From Actinomyces respiraculi (lineage in GTDB: Bacteria > Actinomycetota > Actinomycetes > Actinomycetales > Actinomycetaceae): a DNA stretch of 64,000 nt. Below are positions 45,059 to 54,401 of this stretch, one piece after another. Below the pieces are notes generated by a model. It saw only the letters and a program-made list of their open reading frames with translations, had not been told where the DNA came from and ran no database searches. The stretch is taken from NCBI RefSeq assembly GCF_014595995.2, contig NZ_CP063989.1:558001-622000 (forward strand), read 5' to 3'. Every line of letters begins with the position of its first letter. Positions within the stretch are counted from its first letter, which is position 1. Both the position numbers and the translations under genes were made by a program.

Positions 45059-46656
45059 GCGCCGCCCGCGCGGACACCGGCGTCCTGCTCGCCCTCACGG
45101 GGGATGACGCCGCCCACGTGCGCGCCATCGATGCCGCCGGTACCGGGCTGGTCGTTGTGCGCCGCTGCGGTGACGTCGCCGAGCTGCTGAGCGCCGCCAT
45201 GGCAGGGCTCGCCGGGCTCGCCGTCGTCAGCGTCGAGCTCGAGGACGTCGACCTCACCGTCCTCGAGCGCCTGGACCACGCCGGCACGCGCGGCATCCTG
45301 CTCGTCGGCCCCGAGGAGGCTGGGCGGTGGTCCTTCCCCGGATGGCAGGTGCTCGATGCCGACGCCGAGCCGGACCGGGTGCGCACCCTCCTGCAGGTGA
45401 TCGATCGGCAGGGGCCCGGCGCCATCGCGACGCCCGTTGCCGCCGAGGCCGAGGACGGCCAGGGGGTGTGGAGCGCATCGGGCACCATGGCGGAGGAGAC
45501 GGTCGGCGGTTGGCCAGGCTCGGAAGAGGCCGACCCGACCTGGGGTGTGTCGACCTGGAGTGCTCCGACCCCGGCCGACGCCGCCTGGCCGGGCGAGGTG
45601 GGCGCCGGTGCCCGACTCGCCGGCGCGGACACGGACGGACACCATCCACCCGCGCCGCCCCCGCCGCCCACACCCGAGGACCTCGCTGCCGCCCACGAGG
45701 TGGTCCCCGGCCGCCTGCTCGTCGTCTGGGGGCCTCACGGCGCGCCCGGGCGCAGCATGGTCGCGACCTCGCTCGCCACGGGCCTGTCCCGCCTTGGGCC
45801 CACCATCCTCGTGGACGCTGACACCGAGGCGCCGAGCCTCGCCCAGGCGCTGTCCCTGCCGGACGGTTCATCCGCCCTGGCGACGGCCGCCCGCCTGGCC
45901 TCCCGCTCACGCCTGGATGCTGAGACCTTCGCCGGTCTCCTCCTGCCAACTGGAGGCGAGGTCGAGGTCCTTCCCGGGCTGGGGCGTTCGGGCCGGTGGC
46001 GCGAGCTGCCACCTGCGGCCATGAGCCGGGTGTGGGAACGCTGCCGTGAGCGGGCCGTCTGGACGGTGGCGGACATCTCGGGTGGGGCACCTGAGGACGA
46101 GGTGGACTCCTACACCCTGGAGCCGGGCCACGGCGCCCTCAGGGCCGCGCTGCTGCGCGAGGCCGACGTCGTCGTGGTCGTGGGTGGTGCCGACCCGGTG
46201 GGGGTCCGGCGCCTGCTGCAGCTGCTCGGGGATGTCGCTGAGGACGCGACCGTGACCGGGCGGCTCGAGGTTGTCGTCAACCGGGTGCGGGCCTCGGCGG
46301 CCGGTCCCTCCCCTGAGCGGGCGGTGAGGGAGGCGCTGTTCCGCTTCGGGTCTCTGAAGCAGGTCACGCTGCTGCCCCAGGATGAAGCCGCTGACGCCTG
46401 CCTCCTGGCGGGCGTCAGCGTGCTCGATGGTGCGCCGGCCACGCCTCTGGGCCGGGCCCTGGCTGTGCTCGTGGACCGTGTGGACCCGGCGGCCGGGGCG
46501 CGCTCGCACGCCGCCTCGGCCCGTCGGGCCGGCTGGTGGTCGCGGCTGCGCTCGGCTCGCGCGACGCCCGGCTCCGTCCCGGAAGGATCCCCGAGCCGGG
46601 CGGCCGAACCCACGCGACGGGAACGCGGGCGACGAGGCGGTCGGCACCGGCACTGA
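45055..46656 (+). CDS. CpaE/MinD-like P-loop protein with altered Walker A
   Basis: A 533-residue protein coupled to the SAF gene. Residues 1-120 look like a receiver-type domain without a clear phospho-site; residues 150-215 are a Pro/Ala linker; residues about 220-490 are MinD/ParA-like: LLVVWGPHGAPGRSMVATSL, ILVDADTEAPSLAQAL (Walker A' aspartate), WTVADISGG (Walker B), VVVVGGADPVGVRRLLQLL. The Walker A lysine is replaced by arginine (GRS instead of GKS or GKT) and the signature lysine at the start of the loop is missing, so ATP turnover may be weak or lost. CpaE homologues place pilus machinery at the pole; no pilus genes are near. The Arg-rich tail could bind membrane or nucleic acid. Confidence 0.8.
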   Translation: MSAARADTGVLLALTGDDAAHVRAIDAAGTGLVVVRRCGDVAELLSAAMAGLAGLAVVSVELEDVDLTVLERLDHAGTRGILLVGPEEAGRWSFPGWQVLDADAEPDRVRTLLQVIDRQGPGAIATPVAAEAEDGQGVWSASGTMAEETVGGWPGSEEADPTWGVSTWSAPTPADAAWPGEVGAGARLAGADTDGHHPPAPPPPPTPEDLAAAHEVVPGRLLVVWGPHGAPGRSMVATSLATGLSRLGPTILVDADTEAPSLAQALSLPDGSSALATAARLASRSRLDAETFAGLLLPTGGEVEVLPGLGRSGRWRELPPAAMSRVWERCRERAVWTVADISGGAPEDEVDSYTLEPGHGALRAALLREADVVVVVGGADPVGVRRLLQLLGDVAEDATVTGRLEVVVNRVRASAAGPSPERAVREALFRFGSLKQVTLLPQDEAADACLLAGVSVLDGAPATPLGRALAVLVDRVDPAAGARSHAASARRAGWWSRLRSARATPGSVPEGSPSRAAEPTRRERGRRGGRHRH

Positions 46657-46665
46657 GCGCGGATC

Positions 46666-46856
46666 CGGGCCAACGGCGGGGCCCAACGTGGGCGGTGCTA
46701 GGCCGACGGTGGGGCCAACGTGGGTGGGGCTGGGCCGACGGTGGGGCCAACGTGGGTGGGGCTGGGCCGACGGCGGGGCCCAACGTGGGCGGTGCTAGGC
46801 CGATGGTGGGGCTCAACGTGGGCGGGTCCGGGCCGACGGCGGGGCCCAAGTAGGCC
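46666..46856. repeat. Six tandem copies of a 32-33-bp repeat
   Basis: Each unit reads roughly GGGCCGACGGTGGGGCC then AACGTGGGTGGGGCT, with C/T variants; units two and three are nearly identical. They occupy most of the gap between the CpaE-like gene and DUF6912, just before the latter's start at 46888, so they could influence its expression; copy number is likely variable. Confidence 0.85.
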
Positions 46857-46887
46857 GGTTGGGGTGGCCCTGGGGCACACTGGCCCC

Positions 46888-47355
46888 ATGCGCATCTACC
46901 TGCCGGCGACGGCCGCCGATCTATCCGCCCCCGAGATCTCCCCGCGCCTGGCGCACGCCGCCACCCAGGCCCTCGCCCGGGCACTGCCCGAGGAGGACGA
47001 GGAGGGCCTGGAGGTCTCCGCGAGCCTGTGCGCGGCTGACTCCTCCCTCGTGCTCCTGGCCGAGCCGGGCAATGAGGCGGTTTCGAGCCGACGCGTCGTC
47101 ATCGCCGCCGACGTCGAGCACGGGGATGTGCGCGAGCTCGAGGCCGGTGACGAGGTATTGCCTGGGACGGTGGAGCTCCTGGTCCCGGTGACGTGGGAGA
47201 ACGTCGCTGCGCTGTTCGTGGACGAGCCTGAGGCGCAGGCGGATGTCGCGGCTGCCCGCGCGGGTGACGAGGAGGCTTTCGAGCGGGCGGCGGAGGCGGA
47301 CCTGCTGTGGTTCGACGCCTCCGAGAGGCGGGCTGTGGCAGCCGACATCAGCTGA
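46888..47355 (+). CDS. DUF6912 family protein
   Basis: A 155-residue actinobacterial protein beginning MRIYLPATAADLSAPEISPR, the family hallmark. The rest is acidic, with VSASLCAADSSLVLLAEPG, RRVVIAADVEHGDVRELEAG and a final DLLWFDASERRAVAADIS. No catalytic motif or membrane segment. Function unknown; position near the SAF/CpaE pair and the HTH gene is conserved in the group. It converges on sbcC. Confidence 0.82.
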   Translation: MRIYLPATAADLSAPEISPRLAHAATQALARALPEEDEEGLEVSASLCAADSSLVLLAEPGNEAVSSRRVVIAADVEHGDVRELEAGDEVLPGTVELLVPVTWENVAALFVDEPEAQADVAAARAGDEEAFERAAEADLLWFDASERRAVAADIS

Positions 47356-47378
47356 GCGGGCACTGCCGGCCCGGGATG

Positions 47379-50300
47379 CTATCCGGCTCGGATGGTGAGC
47401 GTGGAGCCGACGGCAGTGCGGTGCACCTCGACGCGGTCGGGGACCTGGCGCCCCAGTTCCTCGACGTGGGAGACGATACCGACGGTCCGTCCGCCGGCCT
47501 GGAGCCGGGAGAGCTCCGCCATGACGTTGTCGAGGGTCTCCGGGTCGAGGGAGCCGAAGCCTTCGTCGATGAACAGGGTTTCCATGCTGATGCCGCCGGC
47601 CTCCGCCGTGACGACGTCGGCGAGGGCGAGGGCAAGGGCGAGTGAAACGTAGAAGGTCTCCCCGCCGGACAGGGTTCTCGGGTCGCGCTGGCCTCCGCCG
47701 GCGTGGTGGTCGATGACGGCGAGCCCGAGTCCCCGGTCCTTGCGCCGCGCGGAGCCGGCCTCCTCGGTGGTGCTGGTCAGCGCGAAGCGCCCGCCGGACA
47801 TCTCAGCCAGCCGCTGGTTGGCGAAGACCAGGACCTCACGGAAGCGCTCGACGAGAACCCATGTCGCCAGCGGGGTGGCCTGGTCGTTGGACCCGGAGGC
47901 GAGCTCGGCGACGCGCAGGAGGGACCGCTGGTCCTCACCCGTGCGCACGAGGTCGGCGGCGGCGTCGCGCACGCCCTGGGCTGCTTCCTCCAGGGCCCGG
48001 TGGGCGCCGCGGGCCTGCTCGGTGGCCCGCACGGCCTCGGTGTGCGCGGCGTCCGCGTCGGCGTAGGCGGCCTCGGCGGCCGCGACGTCGGCGGTCTCCT
48101 GACCGGTGAGCGCGGCGACCGGGGCCTCCGCCAGCCCCTGCCTCACCCGTTCACGGGCAGCGGCCACCGCGGTGACCTGGTCCCGGAGGGCGTTGAGCTC
48201 TACCGTGGTGAGGGTCGCGTTGCGGGCTGCGGCGAGTGAGTCGAAGCCCGCGCTGTCGAGAGCCGTGTGGAGGTCGGCCCCTGCCTGCACGGTGGCCTGC
48301 ACGGCATCGACGGCACCGCGTAGGGCGCGGGCGGCCGCAGCGAGCGCATCAGCGCGCGCCGTCATCGTGCTTAAGCGAGCGCTGACGGAGGCTTCACTCC
48401 CGCGCGCCCGCGCCAGGCGTTCGGCCTCGGCGGTCAGCCGGCGCTCGGTCTCGGCGAGGTGCTGGGCCTGGGTGGTGGCGGCGGCCTGGCGCGCGGCCAG
48501 GGCCTCGGTGAGTGCGGAGGTCTCCTGGGCAAAGCCCTCGACGGCGGCCGCCAGGGCCTCGACGTCTCCGGCCAGCGTCTGGCGCTGTGAGAGCTCGGCC
48601 TCGGTGGTGGCGAGGGCGTCGGCTGCGGCGCGGACGTCGAGCCCGCCGGCCTCCTCCTTGGCGGTGGCGCGCTGCCGGTTGAGGGAGTCCAGGTCGCCGG
48701 CCCGGTCGGCCAGAACGGCGGCGGCCTGCTTCTCGGCGGCTTCGGCGGACTCGACGTCGGCGCGGCTGACGGTGCCCTCCTCGACCGGGGCGGGGTGGGG
48801 GTGCTCGGTCGAGCCGCACACGGGGCAGGGCTCACCGGCGTGCAGGTCAGCGGAGAGGCTGCCCGCGGTCAGGGCGATCCAGGCCCACCGTCGGGTGTGG
48901 AGGTCGTCCGCTGCCTGCTCCGCTGCGCGCCGTGCGGCGGTGACCGCCTCCTGGGCGGAGAGGGCCTGCTCGTTGAGCCGGGCGACGCGCAGGGCGGCCT
49001 CGTGCCGGGCGTGGGCGGCGTCGCGCGAGGCGACGAGTGCCGGGACGAGTGACTCGGCGGCACGGGCGGCGGCGAGCGACTCCTGGAGCCGGGTGTAGTG
49101 GGCGGGCCGCTCGGCCAGGGCGTCTCGGTCCCGAGCGATCGCGTCGAGCTCGGCGGTGTGAGCCGTGCGGGCCCGGGCGAGGTCGTCTCGGCGGGAGGGC
49201 AGGGAGCTCTCGGACTCGACCAGGGCCTGCAGGGCTCCGGCGGCGAGCCTCTCTGAGTCGGCCGCTGCGTCCAGGTCCTCGGCGCCGGCCCTGGACGCAG
49301 CGGTGAGGACGTCGAGGTCTGAGGGGGCCATCGCCCTGGAAGCGTGGCCGTCCGCCGGGGCGTCGGCGCTGCCATCCGCGGCGGTGTCGGCGCACTGGAG
49401 GAGCAGGGGCCGTAGCGTCTTCAGTGAGCGTGCGCCGCGCAGGGTTGTGCGGGGCAGCGGTGTCCCGGCCGCCCCCGGTGCCTCCGGATCCGCGGGTGCC
49501 CCGGGCGATGCCGGCGCCCCCGGCTCCGCAGGGGCGGGCGGGATGTCCGACGCCGCCTTGGGAAGCGCGCTCAGTGCCGGCTCCAACGCGTCGAGCGCGT
49601 CGAGGGCCCTGCGGGCGTGACGCTGCGCCACGGCTGCGGGGGAGGAGACGCGCGCGGCCCTCTCGGCCAGGGCGAGGCGCTCGGCGTCGGCGTCGTCGGC
49701 CTCGGCGGAATCCTCCAGCCGGGCCTGCTCAGCGAGGAGCCTCGCGCGAGTGTCGATGAGGGCGGCGAGTTCCCGGGTGGCCTGGAGGTCTCGGGCGGCA
49801 ACGTCCCGCCGCCCGGCGGCCTGCTCCTGGACGGCCTCCTGGGCTCTCACGCGGGTCTGCGAGACGGCGACCGCCTCATCGAGGAGGCGGGAGAGGACCA
49901 CCTCGTCCGGGACCGGTCCGCTGACGGCGGCCTCCAGTTGCTCAGCACGACTGCCCCCGGGATCGGACCCGGATGTCACGCCGTCCTGCGCGCCGGGCCC
50001 TTCACCCGCGTCGGCCCCGCCGTCGGCACTGCCCACACCGGCCCCGCCGTCGGACTTCTCCGGGGGCAGCAGCGGGAGCAGGCGCGTGACCGCACCGACG
50101 AGGGCGGAGCGGGCGGCCTCGGCCCGGCGGCGGGCCTCGCGTGAGCGTTCGGCGAGCTCGTCCTGGATCCGGTCATAGACGTTCGTGCCGAACACGTCGC
50201 GCAGCAGCACATGGCGTTCCTGGGAGGAGGCGCGCAGGAAGCGCGCGAACTTGCCCTGCGGCAGCACGACCGTCTGGGTCATCTGCTCGCGGGTGAGCCC

Positions 50301-50756
50301 CACGATCCGCGACACCTCCGGGCCGACCTCGCGCGGCCCCACCGCGACGGGCTCCTCCTCGGGTTTGTCGATCGCCTGCTCCTCCAGGCTCGACAACCGC
50401 CACAGGTGAGCGGTCGCGTTCTGCGTGGTGGTGCCCGTGCCGCGCTTCTTGGGCCGCTCGTACTCGGGCGTGCGCCGCACCTTGAACAGGCCGGAGCCGA
50501 CGGAGAACACCAACTCGACGACGCTCTCCTGACCCGGGTGGGCGTGGCGGGAGCGGAGGCGGTCCTTCGAGGAGTCGGTGGAGTCGGCGACCTCCCCGTA
50601 CAGGGCGAAGACGATGGCGTCGATGATCGTCGTCTTGCCCGAGCCCGTCGGGCCGGTCAGGAGGAAGCGGCCCGATGAGGTGAAGCGGTCGAAGTCGATG
50701 ACCTCGGTGCCCGCGTAAGGGCCGACGGCGGTCATCGTCAGGCGGTGCAGGCGCAT
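47379..50756 (-). CDS. sbcC: Exonuclease subunit SbcC (SMC-type ATPase)
   Basis: A 1125-residue SMC-like ATPase, partner of SbcD. ATG 50756 overlaps the sbcD stop (TGATG) with AAGGAG upstream. Walker A is FLLTGPTGSGKTTIIDAIVF at the N-terminus; long coiled coils flank a zinc hook HAGEPCPVCGSTEH near the middle; the C-terminus has TLSGGETFYVSLALALALAD (signature) and METLFIDEGFGSLDPETLD (Walker B). SbcCD cleaves hairpins and protein-blocked ends. Given the many palindromic repeats in this window, its hairpin nuclease activity is relevant. An extra Pro/Ala/Gly-rich stretch lies around residues 235-265 and 395-470. Confidence 0.95.
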   Translation of the reverse strand: MRLHRLTMTAVGPYAGTEVIDFDRFTSSGRFLLTGPTGSGKTTIIDAIVFALYGEVADSTDSSKDRLRSRHAHPGQESVVELVFSVGSGLFKVRRTPEYERPKKRGTGTTTQNATAHLWRLSSLEEQAIDKPEEEPVAVGPREVGPEVSRIVGLTREQMTQTVVLPQGKFARFLRASSQERHVLLRDVFGTNVYDRIQDELAERSREARRRAEAARSALVGAVTRLLPLLPPEKSDGGAGVGSADGGADAGEGPGAQDGVTSGSDPGGSRAEQLEAAVSGPVPDEVVLSRLLDEAVAVSQTRVRAQEAVQEQAAGRRDVAARDLQATRELAALIDTRARLLAEQARLEDSAEADDADAERLALAERAARVSSPAAVAQRHARRALDALDALEPALSALPKAASDIPPAPAEPGAPASPGAPADPEAPGAAGTPLPRTTLRGARSLKTLRPLLLQCADTAADGSADAPADGHASRAMAPSDLDVLTAASRAGAEDLDAAADSERLAAGALQALVESESSLPSRRDDLARARTAHTAELDAIARDRDALAERPAHYTRLQESLAAARAAESLVPALVASRDAAHARHEAALRVARLNEQALSAQEAVTAARRAAEQAADDLHTRRWAWIALTAGSLSADLHAGEPCPVCGSTEHPHPAPVEEGTVSRADVESAEAAEKQAAAVLADRAGDLDSLNRQRATAKEEAGGLDVRAAADALATTEAELSQRQTLAGDVEALAAAVEGFAQETSALTEALAARQAAATTQAQHLAETERRLTAEAERLARARGSEASVSARLSTMTARADALAAAARALRGAVDAVQATVQAGADLHTALDSAGFDSLAAARNATLTTVELNALRDQVTAVAAARERVRQGLAEAPVAALTGQETADVAAAEAAYADADAAHTEAVRATEQARGAHRALEEAAQGVRDAAADLVRTGEDQRSLLRVAELASGSNDQATPLATWVLVERFREVLVFANQRLAEMSGGRFALTSTTEEAGSARRKDRGLGLAVIDHHAGGGQRDPRTLSGGETFYVSLALALALADVVTAEAGGISMETLFIDEGFGSLDPETLDNVMAELSRLQAGGRTVGIVSHVEELGRQVPDRVEVHRTAVGSTLTIRAG

Positions 50757-52069
50757 CACTGGCTCCTTTCAGCTGCGCGAACGGCCTCGTAGGCCTCACG
50801 CAGGAGGGACGTCTCGGCCTCGCTGGGCTCGCGACCGCCCACCGCGGCAAGGAAACGTCCACCGACCTCCACCGGGTCCGCCTGACGGGTGATGACCGCG
50901 TGCTCGCGCGGCCGCTCGGACGGGGCGACCCTGCTGAAGGCGAGCATCTGGGGAAAGCGCTGCTTGAGGCGGGCCACCGCGCTGACGGGCAGCTCCCCGG
51001 TGAGCTCCACGCGCAACCAGGCGTCGGTCAGGGCGTCGTAGTGGGGGGACAGCAGCTCCTGCATGGTTCCGCGCACCGTCTCGATCCGGTGGGGCACGGG
51101 CGTGTCGATGAGCTCGGTGCTGCTCACGCCGTCGGAACCGACCTCGATGATGACGGAGGACTTGGTGAAGGGCGCCTCGGAGAAGGAGAAGGGCAGGGGC
51201 GAGCCCGAGTAGCGCAGCACGGGGAGGGGGAGGCCGTCCGCTGCCGCCTGCCCACGCACGTGCTCGGGCAGGTTGACGACCTGGGGGCGATGGAGGTGAC
51301 CGAGGGCGACGTAGTCGAGAGCACCCGCCTGCCCGGCGAGTGGGGAGCCGCCGAGGGAGGCGAAGACCTGTGAGGGGACGAGGTCCACGCCACCGACCCT
51401 GATGTCCCTCTCGGACTCCGTCGTCTGCACTGTCTGCACTGCCTCCCCGGCGCCTGCGGGAGAGACGAAGGCATGGGCCATGACCACCGCGGGCACGCGC
51501 ACTGACGCACCCGTGCGCCGCGCGGCGAGGTCCTTGGCGATAAGTCGCAGGGCGCCGGAGACGACCGCCTCGTGCGAGCGCGCCACAGTCGGCGCCTGCC
51601 CGGGCTCCTCACCGTGCTCGCCCAGGTACTCGGCGAGCAGCCGGGGCAATCCCGCGCGCGCCGTGTCCGGATCCAGGTAGGGCAGGGCGTAGACGAGGGC
51701 CCCGGGGCCGCCGTCGGCCTCCGGCAGTGCCACGGCGCGACCCACGGAGTCGGTGCGGGCCTGGATGACCAGGCCCTCGCGCAGCAGCCCGGAGGCGAAG
51801 CCCAGGCGTCGGGCGGAGTCGTGGTTGCCGGGGGTGAGGACCACGCGCGTGCACTCGGTCAGACGCCGCAGCGTGTCATCAAGTAGCCGCACCGAGTCTG
51901 TGGGTGGGACGGCGCGGTCGTACACGTCACCGGACACGAGCACGGCGTCGATCTTCTCGCTGTGGACGAGCTCGACGAGGTGGTCCATGAAGACGGCGTG
52001 CGCATCCTCGAGTGGACGGCCATGGAAGGTCCGCCCCAGGTGCCAGTCGGAGGTGTGGAGGATGCGCAT
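50756..52069 (-). CDS. sbcD: Exonuclease subunit SbcD (Mre11-type)
   Basis: A 437-residue manganese nuclease. Phosphoesterase motifs in order: MRILHTSDWHLGRTFHG, VSGDVYDRAVPP, LTPGNHDSARR, VVMAHAFV, and VALGHLHRPQV. Forms the heterotetramer with SbcC encoded immediately downstream. ATG 52069 is the natural start. The C-terminal capping region has VARLKQRFPQMLAFSRV, which contacts SbcC. Confidence 0.95.
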   Translation of the reverse strand: MRILHTSDWHLGRTFHGRPLEDAHAVFMDHLVELVHSEKIDAVLVSGDVYDRAVPPTDSVRLLDDTLRRLTECTRVVLTPGNHDSARRLGFASGLLREGLVIQARTDSVGRAVALPEADGGPGALVYALPYLDPDTARAGLPRLLAEYLGEHGEEPGQAPTVARSHEAVVSGALRLIAKDLAARRTGASVRVPAVVMAHAFVSPAGAGEAVQTVQTTESERDIRVGGVDLVPSQVFASLGGSPLAGQAGALDYVALGHLHRPQVVNLPEHVRGQAAADGLPLPVLRYSGSPLPFSFSEAPFTKSSVIIEVGSDGVSSTELIDTPVPHRIETVRGTMQELLSPHYDALTDAWLRVELTGELPVSAVARLKQRFPQMLAFSRVAPSERPREHAVITRQADPVEVGGRFLAAVGGREPSEAETSLLREAYEAVRAAERSQ

Positions 52070-52169
52070 GGGAAGACGATCTCATGCGGCACTGACATGA
52101 ATCCTCGCACGAGTCGTCACGGAGGGCTCATCACCCCCAGTGGGCGAGGGAGATGTCCCTGGGACTGAC

Positions 52170-52228
52170 GGCCGACGACGGTGCACCAGCGGGCTGGTGA
52201 CCGCCCCACACGTCCCGTGCCGTCGGCC
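52170..52228 (-). terminator. Possible terminator after uppP
   Basis: GGCCGACG (52170-52177) and CGTCGGCC (52221-52228) are complementary arms; an inner CACCAG/CTGGTG hairpin lies at 52184-52199. Located in the 182-base gap between uppP and sbcD on the minus strand. Confidence 0.4.
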
Positions 52229-52251
52229 CACCCCTCGCGCCGCCGCTGCTC

Positions 52252-53088
52252 TCAGGCCGTCACCAGGCCGGAGGCGACGAGCGCCATGATGGCCGCGCCC
52301 AGGCCCACGCGGTAGACGAGGAAGCCCGTGAATGTGTTGGAGGAGACGAACCTCAGCAGCCACGCGATGGTCGCGTAGGCGACCAGGCCGGACACCACGG
52401 TCGCGATGAGCGTGGCCCCCCACCCGACCGTGGCCGCGATGTGGTCGGCCTCGCCCACCGCCTCGAGCAGGCCCGCGGCCACGAGCGCGGGGATGCCCAT
52501 GAAGAAGGACAGGCGCGTGGCCGTCACGCGGTCGAAGCGCAGGAACAGTCCCGCGGAGATCGTCGCCCCTGAGCGGGAGATGCCCGGCAGGACCGGTGCG
52601 AGCGCCTGGAAGCAGCCGATGATGAGCGCGTCCTTGACCGTCACGTCCCGCATGCCCTTGCTCAGGTCCGTCCGGCGGTCCGCCAACCACATGACGGCCG
52701 ACCAGACGATGAGGGCGCCCGCGATGACCCACAGGGAACGGGCCGTGACCTCGATGAAGTCCTTGAGCGCCAGGCCGACGACGGCCACCGGCACCGAGCC
52801 CAGGATGATGCCCCAGCCGAGCGTGTAGTCGGGGTTCTCGCGGGCCTCGCGGCGCACCAGCCCCTGGCCCCAGGCGGCGACGATGCGCACGATGTCGGAC
52901 CAGAAATAGACGACGGCGGCCAGGATCGCGCCGACCTGGATGACGGCGGTGAAGGCCGTCATCCCGACCGTGTTGATGTCGTAGCCGAGGAGCTTCTCGA
53001 CGATGTTGAGGTGCCCGGTGGAGGACACGGGCAGGAACTCGGTGATGCCCTCGACGATGCCGAGGATGACAGCGTGCAGCCAGTTCAT
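52252..53088 (-). CDS. uppP: Undecaprenyl-diphosphatase
   Basis: A 278-residue integral membrane enzyme with about eight hydrophobic segments. It recycles undecaprenyl pyrophosphate to the phosphate used as carrier for peptidoglycan and surface glycans. Signature motifs: LGIVEGITEFLPVSSTGHLN near the start and PGISRSGATISAGLFLRFDR in the middle, both with the catalytic residues of the BacA/UppP family. Overexpression of this family gives bacitracin resistance. Monocistronic position between sbcD and hisN. Confidence 0.95.
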   Translation of the reverse strand: MNWLHAVILGIVEGITEFLPVSSTGHLNIVEKLLGYDINTVGMTAFTAVIQVGAILAAVVYFWSDIVRIVAAWGQGLVRREARENPDYTLGWGIILGSVPVAVVGLALKDFIEVTARSLWVIAGALIVWSAVMWLADRRTDLSKGMRDVTVKDALIIGCFQALAPVLPGISRSGATISAGLFLRFDRVTATRLSFFMGIPALVAAGLLEAVGEADHIAATVGWGATLIATVVSGLVAYATIAWLLRFVSSNTFTGFLVYRVGLGAAIMALVASGLVTA

Positions 53089-53244
53089 GGCGCTCCAGTG
53101 CTAGCGCGGACGGTTCTTCCGGCAGGCTACCGCCAGCGCGGCGCATGGGCGGGTGCCGGGCCCTGTGGCCCCGCCCTCAGTGGGGCTGCGCGCGGTGGGC
53201 CGCCGTCGGCCCCTCAGCGGTCCCGGGCCCCGGACCGACAGGCC

Positions 53245-54057
53245 TCAGTCGGTCTCGTGATCGAGCAGGGCCAGGGCGGCCTCGTGCAGGAGCGTGTTGG
53301 TGGCCAGCGCGTCACCCCCGAAGGGACCGGGCTCACCGGCCAGCGAGGTGAAGGTGCCGCCCGCTTCGGCGACGATGGGCACGAGGGCGCTCATGTCGTA
53401 CAGCTCGAGCTCGGGCTCGGCGGCCAGGTCGACGGCGCCCTCGGCCAGCAGCATGTAGGACCAGAAGTCGCCGTAGGCGCGCGTGCGCCAGCAGGACTGC
53501 ATGAGCGAGAGCATCCCGCGCAGGCGACGGCGCTCGGCCCAGCCGGACAGGGACGAGTAGGACAGGGAGGCGTCCTCCATCCCGGCGACGCTTGAGACGT
53601 GCAGCTGCCGGGCGGCGGACAGGGAGCGTCCGCTCCAGGCCCCGCCGCCCGCGACCGCCCACCACCTGCGGCCCAGCGCGGGTGCGGAGACGAGGCCGAC
53701 GACGACCTCGCCGTCCTCGACGAGGCTGATGAGCGTGGCCCACACGGGCACGCCCCGCACGAAGTTCTTCGTGCCGTCGATCGGGTCGATGACCCACTGG
53801 CGCGGGGAGTGGCCCGAGGTGCCGTACTCCTCGCCGAGCACGGAGTCGCGGGTGCGGGCCCGCCCGAGGTAGTCGCGGATGAGCCGCTCGGCCTCACGGT
53901 CCGCGTCCGTCACGGGGGTGAGGTCCGGCTTGGTCTCGACGGCGAAGTCCTGGTGGTCGAAGTGTGCCAGGGTCTGCGGGTCCACCTGGTCCGCGATGGT
54001 GTGCGCCAGGTGCAGGTCGTCGCGCCAGCGGCGCTCCGGGGGCGGGGTGTCAGCCAT
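53245..54057 (-). CDS. hisN: Histidinol-phosphatase, inositol monophosphatase type
   Basis: A 270-residue enzyme of the IMPase superfamily. Metal-site motifs: SVLGEEYGTSGH, WVIDPIDGTKNFVRGVPVWA, and the C-terminal ELYDMSALVPIVAEAGG. The sequence features (PVTDADREAERLIRDYL, YGDFWSYMLLAEGAVDLAAE) match HisN, the actinobacterial histidinol-phosphatase, better than SuhB, so it probably makes histidinol for histidine synthesis. Other his genes are not in the window, so inositol-phosphatase activity remains possible. Divergent from the ABC transporter genes. Confidence 0.88.
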   Translation of the reverse strand: MADTPPPERRWRDDLHLAHTIADQVDPQTLAHFDHQDFAVETKPDLTPVTDADREAERLIRDYLGRARTRDSVLGEEYGTSGHSPRQWVIDPIDGTKNFVRGVPVWATLISLVEDGEVVVGLVSAPALGRRWWAVAGGGAWSGRSLSAARQLHVSSVAGMEDASLSYSSLSGWAERRRLRGMLSLMQSCWRTRAYGDFWSYMLLAEGAVDLAAEPELELYDMSALVPIVAEAGGTFTSLAGEPGPFGGDALATNTLLHEAALALLDHETD

Positions 54058-54401
54058 GGCTCGACCGTATCGTGCGCAGGAGCGCGGATCGGGGATTCCG
54101 GCCGGTGACGCGTGCGGACGGTTCTGGTGCGAGGACCCCTGACCGGGGCCGTCGTGCGTCCGGTCGCGCAGCCGGTGCCCTGCTCAGTGAGTGGTGGTGG
54201 TGCGAAGGCTCAGGGGCCGTGCGGTTGTGACCGCGGTCTCGCCCGGGGGAACGAGGCGGGATGGTACGGAGGTAGTAGAGGGTCTGCCATATATGTGCCC
54301 AGCGGCTGAAGAGTTCCGTCCTCAGGCGTATTCCCGGTGATTTCCCAGGCTTCTACTGTGGAACACGTTTGCTGGTACGAGCTGTGATGGAGGAACCCTT
54401 G
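54058..54401. other. 344-base divergent intergenic region
   Basis: No gene is seen. It contains the start regions of hisN (minus) and the ABC ATPase (plus). Around 54285-54375 the sequence becomes AT-richer (CCATATATGTG, TTTCCCAGGCTTCTACTGTG), the likeliest promoter area for the ABC operon; TACTGT near 54354 could be a -10 box but the -35 is weak. This is also where composition begins to change toward the accessory region. Confidence 0.5.

Noticed and set aside
46666..46856. CRISPR array
   Set aside because: Units abut with no unique spacers, so this is a plain tandem repeat.
46720..46887. N-terminal extension of DUF6912 into the tandem repeats
   Set aside because: The known family begins MRIYLPATA at 46888; the extension only translates the 32-33-base units.
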